A stretch of 64,000 nucleotides of DNA from Lutraria lutraria (taxonomy: Eukaryota; Mollusca; Bivalvia; Venerida; Mactridae), in assembly GCA_964023205.1 (NCBI GenBank), contig OZ026840.1, positions 32,032,199 to 32,096,198 on the forward strand, written 5' to 3'. Position 1 is the stretch's first letter; every line of letters starts with the position of its first letter. Positions 56,699 through 64,000 of this stretch are shown here, one piece after another. Position numbers and translations under genes: made by a program. The notes under the pieces are model-generated. The model worked only from the letters and a program-made list of their open reading frames with translations. It made no database searches and had not been told where the DNA came from.

Positions 56699-56903
56699 CT
56701 AGCCTAACTTAGGCTGAAAATTAAAATAAGTTTGTTTGGAGTGCTCCGACCCAGAATTGCAGCACAGGTAGTTTGGTAGGGTAAAAAAAATTCTCCCCCA
56801 AAAAACATACAATTTTTTCTATTTGCTAGGATTTTCATGAGTAGGTAGGAGCACTCCAAACAAACTTATTTTTATTTTCAGCCTTATTCAGCTTTAGGCT
56901 AGT
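56699..56903. mobile_element. MITE with ~40-bp inverted ends
   Basis: Left 'aggctgaaaattaaaataag' plus 'tttgtttggagtgctcc' is mirrored at about 56848-56884. Outer 'ctagccta' words are also mirrored. The centre holds 'cccaaaaaaca'. Superfamily unassigned. Confidence 0.85.
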
Positions 56904-57530
56904 TGATTTTATTAACAAATTGGAAGGACCATGCATCCTCTCGGCCTTACAAAAAGCTGCATATTTACATGCATGCATACATACAAATTACATACATACA
57001 GAGACGCAAAATAAGTCAAAATTCTTCAGCAACTGGTGTAACTTACTTGAATCGATAGAAATAACAATATTTGAATGTGCCATAAAAATTCTGTAACAAT
57101 GTCAAATTTTAGATATTAAACTTAATATTACATTGCCTGTTTATTACTAAAAACTGATGTCAATGTACCTTAAGTATTAGTTATCATTCATATTTTGTAT
57201 TTTAAGCGAAGCGGAGCACAGTGATATGTCGCAAAAATTCAAAATGTGAACGATAAGTGATTTACAGTTTGTCCTAATTTCTGTCACATATGCATGTCTT
57301 GACAAAAACTGTCAATCATCTAGAATGACATATTAGGCTGTACATGGCCTACAGGTATTGCTCTTGTAAACCACAGCATCTCAGCTTTGGAAGTTTGACT
57401 CCAGTTTAGATAGGAAAACCTTGCATGTGAAATAATAGGCAGTCACTTATGAAGGTGTCTAGTACTGGCCTAGAGGTTCTATAACTTCTAATCGATCTCT
57501 GAGCTCAAATCTCAGTTTGATTCTCAAAGT
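56904..57530. other. Spacer with short ATAC-type microsatellite
   Basis: 'acatgcatgcatacatacaa' near 56967. No gene recognised. Confidence 0.5.
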
Positions 57531-57538
57531 ATTATGGA

Positions 57539-57965
57539 TAGGGCTGTGGGGAGTATCCCAGTACTCGGGTATTCACGAATCAAATTGAAAAAATGAGTAT
57601 GAATAATCGTCATTATTAAGATTTGTGGTTCAGGATCTTGTTTTTTAACAAATTAAAAGTGTATTCTTTGTTCTTTAAAATCCCTTTTCTCTGAATAAAT
57701 ATTGTCTCATCATGGACAAATTACTTTGCCAAGATGTCCAACTGGTCAATTAACTGAAAGGGAGTATGTATAGATTTAAGCCATAGAACAATTTAAATTG
57801 ATTTACTTCATATATTCCTAAAAACAAATTAGCTCGTCTTCAGGACTGCAATTTTGAAGTTTTAGATGGATTACTTGATAACAAAAGATTCGTGATTCGA
57901 ATTTCGGATCCTGTTGAATCGTAGATTGGATTGGATCGCCACTTACCCAACGATCCACAGCCCTA
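57539..57965. mobile_element. hAT MITE (427 bp) with exact 8-bp target duplication
   Basis: Ends 'tagggctgtgg' and 'ccacagcccta' are flanked by ATTATGGA at 57531-57538 and again at 57966-57973. An 8-bp duplication is the hAT hallmark. The sub-terminal 'gtattcacgaatcaaatt' and 'cgtgattcgaatttcg' are roughly inverted. No transposase is present. Confidence 0.92.
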
Positions 57966-57973
57966 ATTATGGA

Positions 57974-58257
57974 TGAATATAAGGAGCTGATTATTAATTT
58001 ACAAAATACATATCCAGTTGATTATGATGTGATATTTATGTATCAATAACATGAGTAATATCTGACCATAACTGATTTAAAAACATCAAAAGACAAGCTA
58101 TGTATATAGTATGAGATTTGATGAACAATCTTATAAACATGGGACCTCAGGTACTACCACGGAACAATGGTAAGATGAACTGTCCGCTTGTACATGGATA
58201 TATAAAATACTGTTGTATATGGGCGTCAAACCCAACAAAAAAAACAAAAAAAACAAA
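57974..58257 (+). repeat. SINE tail fragment (5'-truncated), then A-rich tail
   Basis: From about 58150, 'ggtactaccacggaacaatg' and 'gtaagatgaactgtccgctt' match the 3' half of the SINE family. An A-rich 'aacaaaaaaaacaaaa' tail runs directly into the array element at 58258. The tRNA head is missing. Confidence 0.6.
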
Positions 58258-59545
58258 AGGGCCAAGATGGCCCTATATCCCTCACATGACAATCACTGTT
58301 CACTCATTAGAACATTGTTTTGAACCGGTGACCTAGTTTTTGACCCCAGATGACCCATGTTAGAACTTGCCCTACATATAAATAAGACAAACATTCTGAC
58401 AAAATTTGGTGAAGATCCAATTAAAACCATGAAAACTACAGCATAGACAAGGTTTTCCTAAGATTTGACCTCGTGACCTAGTTTTTGACCCCAGACGACC
58501 TATGTTCGAATTTCTCTTACATATCATTAAGACAAACATTCTGACTAGGTTTGGTGAAGATAGGATCAAAAATTGACATCTACAGTGTTAATAAGGTTTT
58601 CCTAAGATTTAACCTTGTGACCTGGTTTTTGACCCTAGGTGACCCATATTTGAACTTGTCCTTAATATCATTAAGACAAACAATCTGACAAGGTTTGGCC
58701 AAGATTAAAACCATGACATTTAGAGCTTTTACAAGATTTTTACCTAAGATTTGACCTGGTGACCCAGTTTTTGACCCCGGCTGACCCATGTTCAATCTTG
58801 ACCCACATATCATTGAGGCAAACATTCTGACAAGGTTTGGTGAAGATCCAATTAAAACTGTGACATCTACAGTGTTAACAAAGTTTTCCTAAGATTTGAC
58901 CTGGTGACCTAGTTATTGACCCGAGATGACCCATATTTATACATGACCGTTATATCATTAAAACAAACGATTTGACAAAGTTTGGTGAAGATCCAATAAT
59001 AACTGTGAAATCTACAGTGTTAACATGGTTTTTCATAAGATTTGACCTAGCGATGTAGTTTTTGACCCAAGATGACCCATGTTCGAACTCGTCCAAGATA
59101 TAATGAAGAAAAACATTCTGACAAGGTTTCATGATCATCCAATCAAAACAGTGACCTCTAGAGTGTTCACAAGGTTTTCCAGCAATTTGCCCTAATGACC
59201 TAGTTTTTCACCGGAAATGACCCATTATCAAACTTGACCTACATATTGTTAAAATAAACATTCTGACAAAGTTTCATGAAGATCCAGTCAAAACAGTGAT
59301 TTCTAAAGTGTTCACAAGGTTTTCCCTTATTTGGCCCTGGTGACCTAGTTTTTTACCCAAAATGGCCCAATATCGAACTCGTCCGAGATTTTGTTGATAT
59401 TAACGTTCTGACCCAGTTTTGCTAAAATTGAGCTAAAAATGTGGCCCCTAGTGTGGTCACAACATAAAGTTTGACGACGCATGACGCACACCGAATGACG
59501 GAGAGTGATCCTAATAGCTCACTTTGTGACATGTGAGCTAAAAAG
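58258..59545. repeat. Array-bearing element, copy B (~1.29 kb)
   Basis: Same order and orientation as 46841-48126, from 'agggccaagatggcccta' to 'gtgacatgtgagctaaaa'. Rank-specific variants agree: fifth unit 'gacctagttattgacc', a later unit 'ccggaaatga', last unit 'ggcccaatatcgaactcgtc'. The array was therefore already diversified before the whole element was copied. Confidence 0.88.
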
Positions 59546-60705
59546 GGAAATTCGTATGCTATACAACTTGTTTCAGTATGACCCAATCTCTAATAAAGTC
59601 TATGATGGGTTTAAACTCTGCCTATTTTATTGAGCACTGTGCACTTGCATTAAATGATGACGTATTTAGCACCGCCCTATTAAACGTTTGGTCATGTAAC
59701 TTAACTTATTTTCTCCATATCAGGTTCTTTGCACATTTTATGCGATACATTTTCAAATTTCAAATGGAATGCGGACAACTCATTGGGCAAGAAATTAGAA
59801 CAAACTGTAAATATATAAACACATCCAATTCCAATCTGTATATACAACTGTAACACTGTCTTTAGTTTGTTTTGTTATGATCCTTTCCTCATGTTCAACA
59901 TGTATGGATATATTAATGTACCTGCATGAACACAAATCAAGGTTTGAAGACTTGTGTGTTCAATTTTATAGTTTGCCATGGTGATAGAATGATGTTGAAC
60001 ACTGGATCAAAATCCCAGGTTCTACTGTTTCTAATTGAATTTGACAAACAACTTAATGATATATCATCAAACTCAAAGTTTCTGGATTTACTGATAATTT
60101 TACTTTCGATCTATAAGTATACTGCAGTATGCTTCAATATTACGAACTGAAACAAGTTGTATCATGACTCTAATTGAAATCCATCAACCCTAACTGAAGT
60201 TATCGTCCAGAAACCACTTCGGAAGGACAGACGACTGACACTCTAACCTAACCTAAAAGTTTACTTTTACATCAAGACCATGAATTTAGTAGAAGAAAAG
60301 AAATATAATTATTCAGTCCATGAATTTAGAACCCTGGCCAAAATAAAATTAAAGCATCCCATAAATTAAAAAGAGGTGACAAAGTTCGACAAGGGTAATA
60401 TCCACAGACACTTGTTTAGTCAAAATTCAACGATCGCTCTTACCACTATCAATACATATAGACTATATTTACTCTTCTATACGTAATAGATACAGTACAA
60501 GTTGTTTTATTTTCATAAAAAGTGCATTCTTACAGAATTAAATTGCTAGTTGTTTGTCTAAGCGAACAGTCTTCCAAATGTCTGTAAGAAGACACTTTTG
60601 AAGAAAATACAAGTATGTGTATCTGACTTACACAGTGATAATGGATTATGTGTATAATATATGCATGGGTGATACAGATATATATGTTCATGCATACATG
60701 TACAA
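59546..60705. other. AT-rich region, nothing recognised
   Basis: Open frames at 59578-59853 and 59926-60150 (plus) have no domain or splice context. Bases 60560-60640 share 'aagaagacactttt' with 35755. Confidence 0.45.
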
Positions 60706-61800
60706 GAGGGCCATGAAAGCCCTTTACTCGTTACCTGAGTGCAGACAGTGACTTTTATTTATATTATGTCTCAGGTGCATGATTGAAAACTACTGGATTT
60801 ATCAATTACACTCACTCCACCAAGTCTGAATCAATGTCTCCAGTTAGCATAGAATTATATACATATAGCCAATTCATACAAGTTTCTTTCATATCAATGT
60901 TTAACAATTAGTGTCTAACACTGACCTACAAATCATCATGACAGACATTCAATCTGACTAAAGTATTCGATCTCCCTTACGGCAAGATCTGATGACGGCC
61001 TATACCAGTTTCTATTTTCAAAAGTCGGAATTTCCATTATCAGTATTTATATCTATTTATAATTCAGCCAGTCGTATAACTCGTTTCATCGGTACTTTGG
61101 CCGAATGAACTTTCTACCTGACGATGTTATTTAAACATTAGTAAACGTTAAATTACGTATAACATATTTGTCTGCAACCACTTTTTGATTTTTTTAGTAA
61201 TCCTGATCGATTCGGCCTAGTAGTATAGAAAATTTAATAAACATGCATGTCACATGGGCGCTATCATTACATTTAGTTGCGTAAGAATATGTGTTTGTGA
61301 TAATTACATGTAAAATATTGTTTTTTACTGCTGTTAATAATAGAATCAGATCACTTTCAGAATTATGAAATTAAGGGGCTGATCTTGGCTAGTGGAAAAG
61401 GTCACCTGAGGTGACCTTCTGTAGGTCGTCTTCAGATCCTCATAGCGTAGCGGGTTTGATATGATTTTAATCAGATTGGACAGACATTCTGAGCAACTTT
61501 CATCAAGACTAGATAAATTAAAGAACAAGGTTTTTACTTTATAAGGATGTATTTACTTAAGTATTATCATAAAAGGAACACCCATGACCCCTTCAGGGCA
61601 GCTAGGACATACTATGAATCCAGGGCCAGATTCTAACAAGAGGTCCACTACACAATGTTTCATGCCCAATATCTAAGCTCTAGCCTTTGTTGTTTTAAGA
61701 GAAGATTATTTTTGAAGTTTTAACTATATGCAAAAAGGGAAAATCCACAACCCAGTAGTAGGGCAGGACCAATTTTGACCCATGAGCTCTGGTGAGCTAA
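60706..61800. repeat. Possible further array-type element with hairpin end and nuclear-receptor-like palindrome
   Basis: It opens with 'gagggccatgaaagcccttt', like the hairpin starts at 46841 and 58258, and closes with 'gagctctggtgagctaataa', like their ends. Internal tandem units are not clear, and the interior may hold more than one element. At 61398-61418 there is a perfect 21-bp palindrome. Confidence 0.5.
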
Positions 61801-61891
61801 TAAATAAATACTATAAATTTTGAATAAATCAAACAAATGTATGAAAGTGTTTGTTGAAAAGTGAAAGCTATAAGAAATACTTCGATCCTTG

Positions 61892-62057
61892 CAGTGTTTG
61901 AACTAATTTTTTTAAAGCACTAGCCCGAATTATATGTGGACTATTGAAAATGGACAATTTACCATTAGCCCAAATACGCCATTTTTAGAAAGTTCACTAG
62001 CCCGATAAGAAATTTACTAGCCCCGGGCTGTGGGCTAGTGGGTTAGCGTGAAGACTG
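61892..62057. mobile_element. hAT-like MITE (166 bp)
   Basis: Left 'cagtgtttgaactaattttt' and, reversed at the right, 'cagtcttcacgctaac' are imperfect inverted ends. Sub-terminal 'cactagccc' and 'gggctagtg' are exact. Flanks 'gatccttg' and 'ttcttggt' are at best a degenerate duplication. Confidence 0.65.
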
Positions 62058-62099
62058 TTCTTGGTCTTAATGCATCGAAAGCATCAACAATTTATTTAA

Positions 62100-62836
62100 A
62101 AATCCTTGAATGCAACAGAAGTCACGTACAGCCCAGACAAGGAAAATATGTTTGACCATACAGAGTAATCTTGACATTTGATATATGGATCTGTATGTTG
62201 CCCAGGACACATGGTTTCATTATATTATGCCAAGTCATTTTCAAATAAGTCAATGCATAAGGGAAATTGCAGACAAGGTATATAATACTTTTTTGACGTT
62301 TGACATCTAAGTGTGACCTCAAATTTTAGCCTACAGACCTGGGTCTTGTGCATAACACATCGTCTTATGATGGCAAATATTTCTTCCAAGTATTTTTAAA
62401 ATCCATCAGGATACTACAAAATTATGAAGCAGACACAAACTATAGACCCTATCATTGACCTTTAACATCCTTTGCCATGGTCTTAAGTGTGACACAATGT
62501 CTCATGGTGATTAATAATAATGTCATTTTCAAATATGTCAAAGCATAAGGGAGATACAGCCCGGACAAGGTCTACAAAGTTTATTTTTTACTTTTGACCT
62601 CTAGGTGTGACCTTGACCTTTGAGCTTCAGACCTGATTATTGTGCACAGCACACCGTCACATGGTGTTTAACAAAAATACCAAATTATTTTTTAAAAATG
62701 TCAATGCATAAGGGAGATACAGCCCAGACAAGGAAAATCCCGACATACTAACTAATCAAATAACTAACTAACATACGGGTCGACACACAACTGCCATCAA
62801 GGAGACTATGTTGAGCTCACCGCAAGCCGGCTCGAC
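62100..62836. repeat. Array-type element, ~140-165-bp degenerate units
   Basis: 'gggagatacagcccagacaa' type words recur near 62128, 62257, 62544 and 62709, each followed by 'tttgacctctaggtgtgacc' type sequence. The right end 'tatgttgagctcaccgcaag' plus 'ccggctcgac' resembles other array-element ends. Confidence 0.7.
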
Positions 62837-64000
62837 AAAATTTAAGAAAGATCTAAATGTAGTCATTCAATCAGATTTCTGATTTACCCTAACTTAGTGA
62901 ATTTAATTAGCAATATGTCACATGCATTGAAGTTTTAAGCATGTGTATAATTACACAAGTGCCATAAATTTTCAATTAACATGCATATTGATTTCACAGT
63001 GTGAACTCCATGCATTAAGAAGGTCATGTGTAATAAGCAGTGAACTGAGAACTATACTGAGAGGAAATTTTGTTGGCTTTTAATGCATTTTTACATTTTC
63101 TTGATGCCACATTTTTTTTTTTTTTTATTGATGTGCAATTAAATGTTATCATTTAGAAAACTGCCTTAGCAAGATAATTTTAGACATAGCCCCCTTATTT
63201 CAGAAATGTTAACCCTAAGAAAAAAAATCGAAGGGAAAACCCTGACACCAATTTCGTTTTTCTTTTAGAAAAAGCATGGAGAAATGAAGCATCAAATGCA
63301 CATTTCAGATATTATGTTGAAGCAGTAATTTATGCTCGCATGAGTTCTACCTACTTAATGGTTCACTTCAGTCACAAATATTGTATGAGTCATAATTATG
63401 ATTTTAACTGAAAAACAAAACTGGTGTAATTAATGGCACTTAAATGCCGTTGTCATGGTAAAAATTGCCTATTCTCAAAATTTCGCTTTGCAAATAATTT
63501 AAGTTTAAGTTTAAATAAGCTGGCATGTCAACAAAACATTGGCAAGTTAAACTTAATAAATTTTTGTTAATCCTAGGTATGCAGTATAAAGATAAATTTA
63601 GAATTGAACTGTCTGATGGCACCGTAGTTGTATACGGTTTGGATTTGGTTGTGGCTTAAGTCTGTCGATACCGTTCATTACACGGCGACGCAACGAAAAG
63701 TTTTAATATTTCAAATTTGACAATTAACACAGATTTTTTTCAGCACATTCATGCAGATTATTGTTGTTTCTATCGAATTAAGTAAATTATACAAGTTATT
63801 GAAGAATTTTTAGGCAATTATAGGCACATAAATACACAAGTGGCCAGACTTCAAGAAAGACCTAAGAAATTTACTGGACAGTCGGTCTGGTAAACTGAAA
63901 TTAGCAGGGTGGTCGTAATTTTGAGGTGGTTGTAAGGCGGGGTTAAGGTGTAACTAAACAATGAGGCATATTTTACATACTTATTGACAAGTCTAACTCG
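62837..64000. other. AT-rich end of window; possible Tigger-type edge near 63870
   Basis: 'acagtcggtctggtaaactg' and 'gggtggtcgtaattttgagg' near 63878-63925 echo the 'ggtggtcg' sub-terminal words of the Tigger at 1821, so another copy may begin here. A poly-T run stands at 63112-63127. No gene is supported. Confidence 0.4.

Noticed and set aside
58372..59138. Series of minus-strand genes of 62-81 codons
   Set aside because: They are repeated readings of the ~145-bp array units.

Overview
The window looks like nuclear DNA of a marine bivalve mollusc. It is AT-rich, has no bacterial-type gene packing, and shows GT-AG intron signals. The repeats point the same way: tandem arrays of about 145 bp built on a 'ggtcaaaaactaggtcaccg' theme, arrays ending in 'tgagcta', tRNA-derived SINEs, mariner and Tigger transposons, and many MITEs. 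The taxon is inferred from repeat character; no species marker gene is present. No complete protein-coding gene can be supported. What is coding is a set of short exons, mostly on the minus strand, plus broken transposases.

Layout. 0-1.1 kb: end of a satellite whose 555-bp period is itself three ~185-bp monomers. 1.8-2.8 kb: internally deleted Tigger/pogo element. 3.1-11.35 kb: a mariner with perfect 28-bp terminal repeats and TA duplication, split by a 6.9-kb element with 23-bp perfect inverted ends. The inner element carries GTTAC-rich arrays near both ends, four exon-like segments on the minus strand, a CpG/CCAAT/CRE promoter-like block and two further tandem arrays. 11.7 kb: a cysteine-containing candidate exon. 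13.3-14.5 kb: a second, decayed mariner. 15.1 kb: a possible PIF1-like helicase relic. 18.5-20 kb: SINE, tRNA-like sequence and hairpins. 24.2 kb: a candidate terminal exon with poly(A) signal. 24.4-31.4 kb: a long degenerate mosaic repeat. 36.0-37.7 kb: 42 copies of a 42-bp unit. 38.0-40.2 kb: a TA-flanked element with 20-bp ends. 40.56 kb: a GC-rich 31-bp-arm palindrome. 46.8-48.1 and 58.3-59.5 kb: two colinear copies of one tandem-array element. 49.9-56 kb: the most gene-like part, with minus-strand exons that include a BEN-domain-like C-terminus (51.1-51.8 kb) and the first exon of another gene at 50.4 kb. 56.7-62.8 kb: MITEs and more arrays.

Most of the window is therefore repeat biology: mobile elements nested in each other, small elements inside introns, and array-bearing elements that appear to move as whole blocks. 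Strongest objects for follow-up: the nested 6.9-kb element with its exon-like cargo and promoter-like block, the 42 x 42 array, the hairpin families and the 24-31 kb mosaic.
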